Below are positions 16,407-25,880 of a DNA stretch of 64,000 nt, in pieces. This stretch comes from CAVPXC01 sp963709505 (GTDB lineage Bacteria; Chloroflexota; Anaerolineae; JAAEKA01), in NCBI GenBank assembly GCA_963709505.1, contig CAVPXC010000033.1, positions 84,373 to 148,372 of the forward strand, read 5' to 3'. Position numbers and translations under genes: made by a program. A model generated the notes under the pieces. It was not told the origin of the DNA and ran no database searches. It was given only the letters and a program-made list of their open reading frames with translations. Positions within the stretch are counted from its first letter, which is position 1; every line of letters starts with the position of its first letter.

Positions 16407-19161
16407 CTACGCCCGCAGCTCCACAGCCAAAGTTTGGCTGAGTTGCGCGACGATGCGCTTGCGCACCTTCTCGACATCGGCGTCCTTCAGAGTCTTGTCC
16501 TCTGCCTGGAAGGTCAGCGCATAGGCCAGGCTCTTCTTGCCTGCGGCCACCTGTTTGCCGCGATAGACGTCGAACAGCCGCACATCTTTCAGCAAGCTGC
16601 CGCCGGCTTGGCGGATCGCCTGCTCGACCTGCTCGGCGGTCACGCTTTCGTCCACCACCAGCGCCAGGTCTTCCTTGACAGCCGGGAAGCTGGAGATGGG
16701 CTGCATCTTGGCCTTACGGCTGACGGCGGCCACAAACGGCGCCAGCTGGAGCTCGGCGACGACCACCCGCTGCTCCGGCAGGTCAAAGGCCCGACGCACG
16801 GCGGGATGGACCTCGCCCAGAATGCCAGCAGCCTTACCGTTGATCAGCAGCCGCGCCGCGCGTGGGCCGAACAACGGATGCAGGTACGGCTCGAAGCGCG
16901 CAACAGCGAGCAGACCCAAATGATCCAGCAACGTCTCGACGATGCCCTTCAGATCGAGGAAGTCCATCGGTTCCGGCACCCGGTTGAGCCAGGCGCCGGC
17001 GTCGCGCGCGCCGGCGAGGCCGATGGCGATGTGTTCCGGCTCGGCCGGCAGCGATTCGCCGGGCAGCGGCCAGAACACCTTGCCGATTTCGAACAGCGCA
17101 ATACGCTCCACCGTGCGCACGTTGGCGGCGATCGCCGCCAACGTGTTGCCGAGCAATGTCGAGCGCAGCCGGTCGGCCGTGGGCGCCAACGGGTTCTCCA
17201 AACGCACCAGCACTTCCGGATCCAGAATGGCCGGCAGCGACGCTTGATCGACGCTCCGCTGTGACGGCGACGGCATCGCGTCGTAGCTCGGCTCGCCTTG
17301 CGCAGCCAGCAGCTTGCGGTTTGTGTCCGGCCCGATCAGCGAGTAGCTGATCGTGTCCTGCAATCCCGCACCCATCAGGATGTCGCGCACCCGCTCCTTG
17401 CCCTCCATGGGCCAGTTGCGCCACTGCGATGGCAGCGCGTCGTCCATCAGCGTCGTCGGGATGCGGTCATAGCCAATGATGCGCACGATCTCCTCGACAA
17501 GATCGGCAGGGATGGTCGCGTCCAATCGGAACCAGGGCGCAGTGACGCGCAATGTGTCGACTGGGTCGCCGAGCGGCTCGACGGCGAATTCCAGCCGGTG
17601 CAGAATGTCACCGATCTGGCTCGCGGGCACATCCATGCCCAGGAGCCGCCTGACGTCGGTCAGCCGGAGGTCGATCACGGCACTGCGCTGCTCGGTCGGA
17701 TAGCAGTCCTCGATGCCCTCGACCACCTCGCCGGCAGCCAACGTGGCCATCATGCTGGCGCAGCGGACCGCAACCGGTACCGGCATCTCAGGCGAGATCC
17801 CCTTGCTGAAACGGGCCGTGGCCTCGCTCGGCAAGCGCAGCGCTTGCGACGTGCGCCGGTTGTTGATGTAATCGAAGCTGGCCGCCTCGAGCAGGATGTT
17901 CCGGCTGTGATCGTTGACCTCTGTCTCGGCGCCGCCCATGACGCCGCCCACAGCAATACTGCCCAGCCTGTCGGTGATCATCAGCATGTCGGCAGTAAGC
18001 TGCCGCTCGACGCCGTCCAACGTCGTCATCTTCTCGCCCGGCAAAGCCCGCCGCATGATGATCGTCGGAATGACCGGAAGAGGGTCAGAGGTCAGAAGGT
18101 CTGAGGTCGGTTCCTCACTCATCACTCCTCGCCCCTCACTCATCACTCCTCGTCCCTCACTCATCGTTCCTCGCTCCTCGTTCATCGCTCTCTTCGCCCG
18201 CTCCACCAGCAGATCATAGTCAAACGCATGCGTCGGCTGCCCCCACTCCAACATCACGTAGTTGGTGGCGTCCACGATGTTGTTGATCGGCCGCACGCCG
18301 GCCTTGCGCAGCCGGTCTTTGATCCAGCCGGGGGAGGGTTCGATCTCCACGTTCCTGATCAGTGTGGCCGTGTATCGATAGCACAGATCAGGATCACGGA
18401 TCTCGATATTGACAAAGCGCTCAGCCCGGCGGCTGCGGCTGCGGCATGTCCTCAGGGCGCACGATGCCGGCCAACGCGGCCAGCTCAGGCTGGCTCCGCT
18501 TGAGCGAACGCTCGTAGAGCGCCGCCACCTCGCGCGCCACGCCGATGACGTTTAGGTCCCGCGCCAGGTTGGGCGTCAGGTCCATCTCCAGCACCGCGTC
18601 GCCCATGTAGTCGGCCAAAGGCATGCCGACCGGTGCGTTGACAGGCAAAAGGATAATGCCCTCGTGCTCGCCGCTGATGCCCAGCTCCTTTTCCGAGCAG
18701 GCCATACCCTCGGACTGAATACCGCGAATCTTGTTGGGCTTGAGCACCATCGTCTTATAGCCGTCGGCGTAAGGGTCCACCAGCCGCGCGCCGATGGTAG
18801 CGAAGGCGATCTTGAGCATGCTATCGCCCGGCTTCAAGTTAGGCGCACCGGTGATGATCGTCATCGGCTTGTCGCCGCCGTACTCGATCGTTGCCAACAG
18901 CAGCCGGTCGGCGTTCGGATGGCGCTCGGTGCGGATGATCTCGCCGACGAAGATCTTGTCCCGCTCCCAACCCAATCCATCGTCCTCATCCATTGCCTCG
19001 ACGGGCAGATGGTACCGCGCCGACGGGTTTAGCCCCATCCAGCGAATGTGCTCTACCTCCAGCCCGGCCAGCGTCAACCGCTCGGCCAGCTCGATCGGGT
19101 CGAGGTCGGATACTTCTACGAAATCGTTTAACCACGATAGGGGGATTTTTATGACTGTCAT
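16407..19161 (-). CDS. pheT: Phenylalanyl-tRNA synthetase beta subunit (one frameshift, in-frame repeat insert)
   Basis: The N-terminal part (19161 to about 18425) has the tRNA-binding domain (VGEIIRTERHPNADRLLLATIEYGG) and KIRGIQSEGMACSEKELG. After a one-base frameshift near 18425 the protein resumes with ERFVNIEIRDPDLCYRYTA, B3/B4 (NNIVDATNYVMLEWGQPTHAFDYD), B5, the core synthetase-like fold, and the C-terminal anticodon-binding FDX-ACB domain (FPAVKEDLALVVDE). Within B3 there is an extra segment of about 40 residues (MSEGRGVMSEGRG) coded by the GAGTGATGAGTGAGG spacer repeat. It pairs with PheS to charge tRNA-Phe and is transcribed from the T-box promoter at 20.9 kb. Confidence 0.9.
18110..18195. 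repeat. CTCACTCATCACTCCTCG tandem repeat inside pheT
   Basis: About four 18-bp units (CATCACTCCTCGCCCCTCACT and variants) lie in frame in pheT between the FDYDLL and PTIIMRRALPGEKMTTLDG blocks. The same words occur in non-coding DNA at 20668-20757 and 23355-23390. Confidence 0.85.
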
Positions 19162-19185
19162 TGTTGCCTCGAATTCTGAAGTGCC

Positions 19186-19362
19186 AGGCGCCAGAGTGTC
19201 GGGTGTCGGGTGTCGGAGTGTCGGAGTGTCGGAGTGTCAAGTGTCAGAGTGTCAAGTGTCAAGTGTCGAGGAGCTACGAGAATATCTCAATTTACAAACG
19301 ACGACACTCTGACACTTGACACTCTGACACTCTGACACTCTGACACTCTGACACCCGCCTCA
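19186..19362. repeat. GTGTCGGAGTGTCAAGTGTC words in inverted arrangement
   Basis: The spacer between pheS and pheT begins with direct GTGTCGG/GTGTCAAG words and ends with their complements (GACACTTGACACTCTGACAC repeated). It can form a long imperfect hairpin between two genes that must be cotranscribed. Confidence 0.85.
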
Positions 19363-20391
19363 TCCGAACTGCTCCAAGAACCGCAAATCATTCCCAAAGA
19401 AGTACCGGATGTCCGTGATGCCGTGTTTGAGCATGGTGATGCGCTCGGGACCCATGCCGAAAGCGAAGCCGGACCACTCGGCGGGGTCGTAGCCGCCGTT
19501 GCGGAGGACGACCGGATGCACCATGCCGGCGCCCATGATCTCGAGCCAGCCGGTGTATTTGCACACGCCACAGCCCCTGCCGTCGCACAGGATGCAGTTG
19601 ACGTCGGCCTCGACGCTGGGCTCGGTGAAGGGGAAGTGCGAGCAACGGAAGCGGAGCTTGCGACCCGCGCCGTAGAGCTGGTTGGCAAACTCGACGATCA
19701 CGCCCTTGAGATCGGCCATGGTGATGTTCCGGCCGATGGCGAGGCCTTCGACCTGGTGAAACATCATCTCAGCCCGGGCGGTCACCTGTTCCTTGCGATG
19801 GCAGATCCCCGGCAAGATCACACGAATGGGCTTATCGGGTCCCAGCGTCCGCATGGCGTGAATCTGGCCGGGGCTGGTATGCGTACGCAGCAGCACATCG
19901 GGATTGGTGGTGTATAAGCTGTCCTGCATCTCGCGAGCCGGGTGGCCGGGCGGGAAGTTGAGCAGTTGGAAGTTGTACTCGTCAGTCTCGACGTCCCGGC
20001 TGGCAAACACCTGGAAGCCCATGGTGGCGAAGATCTCATAGATCTCGCGCAGAGTGTGGTTGCTGGGGTGCAAGCGACCGAGCTGCGGCCGGCGGCCGGG
20101 CAAGGTGACGTCCACGCCTTCGGCAGCCATTTCGGCGGCCAGGCTCGCCTGGGCCACGGCTTGTTGATGCTCTTCAAACGCCGTCGTGAGCTCCTGTTTG
20201 AGCGCGTTAGCGGCCTGACCAAAGGCCGGCCGCTCGTCGGCCGGCAGATCGGGAATGCCCCGCAGCAGCTCCAGCACCGCGCCCTTGCGGCCCAGATACT
20301 GGATACGCCACGCCTCCAGCGTATCGCCATCGCCGGCTTCAGCCAGATCATGGAGTGCTTGATCTCGAAGTGTCTGTAAGTCTTGCATCAT
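19360..20391 (-). CDS. pheS: Phenylalanyl-tRNA synthetase alpha subunit
   Basis: The start is set at 20391/20388 (MMQDLQTLRDQAL) because GGAGG lies just upstream; a longer frame begins in simple repeat. The N-terminal coiled-coil tRNA-binding region (residues 5-85) is followed by the class II catalytic domain: motif 1 NHTLREIYEIFATMGFQV, motif 2 LRTHTSPGQIHAM...FR(E/K)-type segment PGICHRKEQVTARAEMMFHQVEG, RCSHFPFTEPSVE, and motif 3 GMGPERITMLKHGI. A CILCDGRGCGVCKYTGW zinc-like Cys motif is present, as in many bacterial PheS. Intact. Confidence 0.95.
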   Translation of the reverse strand: MMQDLQTLRDQALHDLAEAGDGDTLEAWRIQYLGRKGAVLELLRGIPDLPADERPAFGQAANALKQELTTAFEEHQQAVAQASLAAEMAAEGVDVTLPGRRPQLGRLHPSNHTLREIYEIFATMGFQVFASRDVETDEYNFQLLNFPPGHPAREMQDSLYTTNPDVLLRTHTSPGQIHAMRTLGPDKPIRVILPGICHRKEQVTARAEMMFHQVEGLAIGRNITMADLKGVIVEFANQLYGAGRKLRFRCSHFPFTEPSVEADVNCILCDGRGCGVCKYTGWLEIMGAGMVHPVVLRNGGYDPAEWSGFAFGMGPERITMLKHGITDIRYFFGNDLRFLEQFG

Positions 20392-20404
20392 CACGCCTCC
20401 GGAA

Positions 20405-20500
20405 GAATTGTCAATGGTGAATTGTGAATTGCCAATTGTCAATGGCGGATCCGGATTCCGAAATCAACCATTGACAATTCACAATTCACAATTGGCAATT
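20405..20500. repeat. AATTGTCAATGG / complement inverted simple repeat
   Basis: Words GAATTGTCAATGGTGAATTGTGAATT on the left face their complements CCATTGACAATTCACAATT on the right. This lies between the T-box terminator and pheS, so it is part of the leader mRNA. Confidence 0.8.
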
Positions 20501-20537
20501 AAAAAGGGCCACATCTCGCCAGGGACGAGATGTGGCC
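20501..20537 (-). terminator. T-box-controlled intrinsic terminator
   Basis: On the minus strand, GGCCACATCTCG-tccctgg-CGAGATGTGGCC is followed by CTTTTT. This is the terminator arm downstream of the T-box sequence. Confidence 0.9.
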
Positions 20538-20905
20538 ATCACAGTTCGCGGTACCACCCTGTTTCCTCGCAGCACGCAGGCCACGAGGCACTCTATCCGA
20601 CACGGCCTCATCGGCCAGAATCGGTCGCCCAGATAACGGCGGGCCGCCGGAGCGGACTACTGTCAGTGATGAGTGAGGAGCGATGAATGATGAGTGAAGA
20701 GTACTTCGATGTCTCCGCCAACTCATCACTCCGCATTCATCATTCAGCACTCTTCCCTGATTTCACCCGTCGGCTCAGGAGCGAACTTCGGCGGGCTTCG
20801 GCTCGGCCGGGCTTGCAGCGATCTTCGTGGACCGCCCGACCTCTCTGGTAGCTTCCCTTCGCCTACTTTTCTCCGTCACAGCCTTTGTCAGGTATGTTCA
20901 ATTGT
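20505..20905 (-). ncRNA. T-box leader (riboswitch) controlling pheS-pheT
   Basis: The 14-nt T-box core AGGGTGGTACCGCG is exact on the minus strand at 20547-20560, directly upstream of the terminator. Upstream features typical of Stem I are GAAAAGTAGG and AGAGAGG. A candidate specifier triplet TTC (Phe) is at 20783-20785. Uncharged tRNA-Phe would favour the antiterminator and allow pheST expression. Unusually, a GATGAGTGAGGAG simple repeat (20668-20757) is inserted between Stem I and the antiterminator. Confidence 0.9.
20668..20757. repeat. GATGAGTGAGGAGCGATGAATGATGAGTGAAG simple repeat inside the T-box leader (inverted pair)
   Basis: The left half (20668-20702) has GATGAGTGA words and the right half (20720-20757) has CACTCCGCATTCATCATTCAGCACTC, their complements. 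It can form its own hairpin in the leader RNA without disturbing Stem I or the antiterminator. Confidence 0.8.
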
Positions 20906-20911
20906 GGGCAG

Positions 20912-20940
20912 ATTATGCCGCAGCAAGATTGTTTTGTCAA
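20912..20940 (-). promoter_or_regulatory. Sigma-70 promoter of pheST
   Basis: On the minus strand: TTGACA (20940-20935), a 17-bp spacer, and CATAAT (20917-20912). It would start transcription near 20905, just before the T-box Stem I. The rest of 20941-21105 shows no gene. Confidence 0.8.
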
Positions 20941-21105
20941 CTCGGCTATCGTCGTCAGTGTTCCTGCCTCCCGGCAGTATGGGCAATCCCTTGCAAGTAC
21001 TCACGCTCGTCGATGGCACTATCGGTATCAATAATGCAGGGAAAGGGCATCGCTGCTCAATTCTTCCTCTCTGCGCCTCTGTGTGAGCTATTGTCAAACA
21101 GCTTC

Positions 21106-21749
21106 TCAGGAATCGCAGACGCTATTGACGAAACTGGCAAAGGACGCCGGCGGCGGGCATTCGACGTCGACGCGTTCGCCCGATGGCAAGGGCAACGAGA
21201 TCGCCTGGGCATGAAGCATCAGCCGAGGGTAGCCCGCCTGCATCGTCCGATCGCCATAGCGGTTGTCGCCGACAATGGGGTGGCCCGTACTGTAGAGGTG
21301 GACTCGGAGCTGGTGACGCCGGCCGGTCAAAGGATGGAGGGAAAGTAACGTGTACGGATCGCAGCGCCGAATCACCACGTACGCCGTGACACTCGGCTTA
21401 CCTCGCTGCCTGTCCACACCCATACGGCCGGAGCCAAACTCTCGCAAAGGCAGGTCGATGACGCCCTCGTCGGGCTCGATCACCCCATGGACCAGGGCCA
21501 GATAGGTTTTATGAACCTGGCGCGCGCTGAACTGGGCGTTGAGATAGCGATGCATAGCTGGCGTTTTGGCAAACAGGATCACGCCACTTACCTCCTTGTC
21601 GAGGCGGTGCACGATGTAAAGCTTGGCGTCCCGCTCGAGTTCGAGTTGAGCCAGCAGCGACTCCTTGTCCCGGTCACTCTCCGGGATCGAGGCCAGGCCC
21701 TCGGGCTTATTGGCTGCCAAAAAATCACTATCTTCGAAGAGGATGACCG

Positions 21750-21753
<4 letters not shown>
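21106..21753 (-). CDS. RluA-family 23S rRNA/tRNA pseudouridine synthase
   Basis: The 215-residue protein has the catalytic motif VHRLDKEVSG (Asp about residue 53) with the usual KPEGLASIP upstream, TYLALVHG, and LTGRRHQLRVHL (RNA-binding segment), then GHPIVGDNRYG. It lacks an S4 domain, as in the shorter RluA-type enzymes. The target uridine cannot be predicted. It overlaps the stop of radA by 4 bp and is presumably cotranscribed with it. Confidence 0.9.
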
Positions 21754-23178
<1,425 letters not shown>

Positions 23179-23285
23179 GCTTGCTCCACCACCTATTCAA
23201 AAAAACGCTCGCACCAACGCTCAAAGGCCGTCAAGAGACGTCGAAAGAGCAATTAGAACAATTGTACTTACGAATCCACAGGCGT

Positions 23286-23325
23286 CAAGCCAAAAAGAGA
23301 CCGGGCGTGAATTGCGCCCGGTCTG
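23286..23325 (-). terminator. Terminator of the 16-haem cytochrome gene
   Basis: On the minus strand GACCGGGCGCAATTCACGCC-type hairpin (stem ACCGGGCG/CGCCCGGT) is followed by CTCTTTTTGG. The simple repeat CACTCATCGCTCATCATTC (23355-23390) lies just before it. Confidence 0.75.
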
Positions 23326-23371
23326 TTCTACACGTTCATATTCCTTGCAAGGCGTCAGCACTCATCGCTCA

Positions 23372-25652
23372 TCATTCATCGCTCCCCGGCTGATGACAAG
23401 TCACACATTGCGCATTCGTAAACAATTCGTGGCTCGCCGGGAAAGGCTTGATGCTGCCGGTGGCGTGGCAGGTGCGGCACTGGTTCTCCCGACCCTCGAT
23501 CGGGTGCGGGATATCCGGCGGCTCATCGCCGACGGCTTGTGTCGGCGCGACCGTTGGCTCCCCCGCTGCCTGGGTCGGGGCGCTTGTGGATTGCGGCGCT
23601 GCCGCTGCAGGCTGATGGCACGTCTGACATGTGTCGTTGGTGCGGCCATCGTGATCCGCCGGCACCGGCTTGAGGCCGCCCTGACCGTGGCAGGCCAGAC
23701 AGGCCTCCCGGCCGGTCAGCTCGTGCGGGATGGCCGGCGGGCCGCCTGCGCCAGTGCCCGGAGTCGGCGCGGTGGTCGGGGCTCTCGTTGCCACAGCGGT
23801 TGGCGAAGACCTTGCTGTAGGAGATGGCGTCGTTGGCGTCTTGGTGGCTGCCGGTGCGGCTTGTCCCGGCTTGTGACACATCTGGCACTGGTCGCTGGTA
23901 CGGCCGGCGTGATCGGCCGGGAACGGCTTGATACCGCTCTCTCCGTGACACATCACACAGTCGTCGCGTCCTTGCAGCGTGTGCGGAATCGCCGGCGATC
24001 CGCCCGCAGCAGCCGGTTGGGTCGGCTGAGCCGTGGCATTGGACTTCTGGCGTTGAACTGGCGCCAGCAGGGGTCGGCTGGTCCATCAGGGTCGCCTGGT
24101 GGCACTGCGTGCACATGGTGATGTCGAAGCTGGCATGGCTCTCCGGCGCCGGAATCACGCCTTCGGGCCCATGGCAGTTGAGACAGTTTGTGTCAGCGGC
24201 GATCGGATGCGGCACGGGGTTCGGCTGACCGGTGCCCGGCTCCCTGGGAGGAGCGACCAGGGAGCTGATCGCTGGCGCATCCAGCCCCGCATACGTCCAC
24301 TTCGTGCCATGACAGGCGCTGTTGGAGCAGAAGCTGGTGTTGGAGGTGCCGCCCGGATCGCCGGTCGTGTGGCATTCGGCGCACGTGCTATCGAACTGGT
24401 AGCGATGCTCAGCTAGCCAGGTCGTGCTGTGATGCGTCTCCGGCTCGTTTCCAGGAGGCACCGAGTTGATCACCGGCATGGGCTGGCCGGGCAGGGCAAC
24501 CTCAGGGATGGCGTGGCAGATGTTGCACTCCAGACGGATAGCCTCGTTGTCAGCGCTGAGGTGCTTGCCGTCGTGGCAGCGGAAGCAGCCGGGGAAGTCC
24601 TTGTGTCCGATATTGTCGGTATGCGATTGCCAGTCGACGTTCATGAACGGGAAGGCCGACTGGTCAAAGATCGCCTGCAAGCCAGCAACCGCCTTCTCCA
24701 CGTCAGCCTGGCGGCTGTTGTACACGTCGGGGTAGGTGTTCTTGTAGAAATCGGTCACACCAGCGATGGCCTGAGCCGCCTCTTCTTCGGTCGCGTACGT
24801 GCGCTCCAGAACTTCCGTACCCTGCGCTTTGATTGCGGGCAGGTCAGCCGGTATCGTGCCGGCGGCAAGCGCCTCGTCGAGGGCTGTGCTTGGCCTTTGG
24901 AAGTCGTGGCTCGCCCGGTTGTGGCAGTCAATGCAATCCATCTTGCGCTTTTCGGCGTTAGCGATGTCAGTGGCCGTCAGGGTGCTATCGGTGGAGATGT
25001 ACTCGGTGACCGTGCCGCTATACTCCGCTTGCACCCAGGGGATATCCTGGCGCTTCTCGTCGGTGGCAATATAGTAGACGGGGTTGGCGATGTGCCAGTG
25101 GATGCCACGGCCAAGACCAGCGGTTTCCGTGCCGCCGCCGGTTTTCATCAACAGCGCAGTGCTGGTCAAGCTGTTTTCTTCGTCCATCCCAAACTCAGAC
25201 TTCACAGCCAACCGGTCCTCGTAAAACTTCTCCGGCCAGTGGCATTGCTCGCAGACCACTTCTACCGGCCGCAAGCTGGTGATGGGTGAGGGGATCGGTC
25301 GCTCGTAACTGTTGGTAGGGTAGACCCAGAGATAGCGGATATTGGCCAACTTGGCCTGGAAGGCTGCCAGTGCGCCTGGGCCGATGTGACAGGTGCCGCA
25401 ATCGACGCGCGCATGGGGTGAGTTGGCGTAGGCGGTGTGCTCGGGCGCCATCACGTGACACGCCGAACAGAAGGCTGCGGACTCGCTGTAATGGAGAAGC
25501 TCGACTGATCCAACGAAGAATATGAAGGCAACCACGAGGATTGCCAGGACGCCCATCACCCAAAGCCAAAGACGTCGGCGCCGTTTGGGCGGCGCGACCT
25601 CCTCTGGCGGGGGTGTTTCTTGGCTTGATTGGGGTGTGATCTGGTCCGTCAT
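23372..25652 (-). CDS. NapC/NirT-type N-terminus multihaem cytochrome c, about 16 haems (frameshifted)
   Basis: The cytoplasmic Pro/Arg-rich N-terminus and one membrane helix (residues 28-52) are followed by haem sites CSACH, CGTCH, CEQCH, CIDCH, CFRCH, CNICH, CAECH, an unusual CSNSACH (CX4CH), CLNCH and CTQCH. A one-base frameshift near 24051 separates these from CVMCH, CQMCH, CLACH, CQTCH, CRTCH and CVTCH. The last part is three copies of an IPHxxxGRxxCxxCHGxxGxKPxPADH module joined by Pro/Thr/Ala linkers. It is a membrane-tethered periplasmic or surface electron carrier, probably accepting electrons from the quinol pool. It is transcribed with the adjacent 10-haem lipoprotein gene. Confidence 0.85.
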
Positions 25653-25814
25653 AGATCTATCGGTCCTTTGCGAACGGTGAGGGACAACAAAACGGGGTTA
25701 CCGTCGAGGTCTTGTAAGTAAACCGAATTATAGCCGCAAATGAATTTATGCACAAGCCTTGATTGCCATGGAGGATTCTGCAATCCAAGCTATCGCCCAT
25801 CTCGAGTGTACAAC

Positions 25815-25848
25815 GAACAAGCCGGGCAGCGGGTGCCCGGCTTGTCGT
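25815..25848. terminator. Hairpin between the two minus-strand cytochrome genes
   Basis: The stem ACAAGCCGGGCA / TGCCCGGCTTGT (25817-25828, 25834-25845) has a 5-nt loop and no clear T-tract. It may attenuate transcription or protect the 3' end of the upstream message. Confidence 0.5.
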
Positions 25849-25880
25849 GCTAACGAGGGACTATGGTCTCGTGGCAGGCA

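Noticed and set aside
15885..17264. 459-residue plus-strand frame opposite the lipoprotein and pheT
   Set aside because: It is antisense to two well-supported genes and shows no domain.
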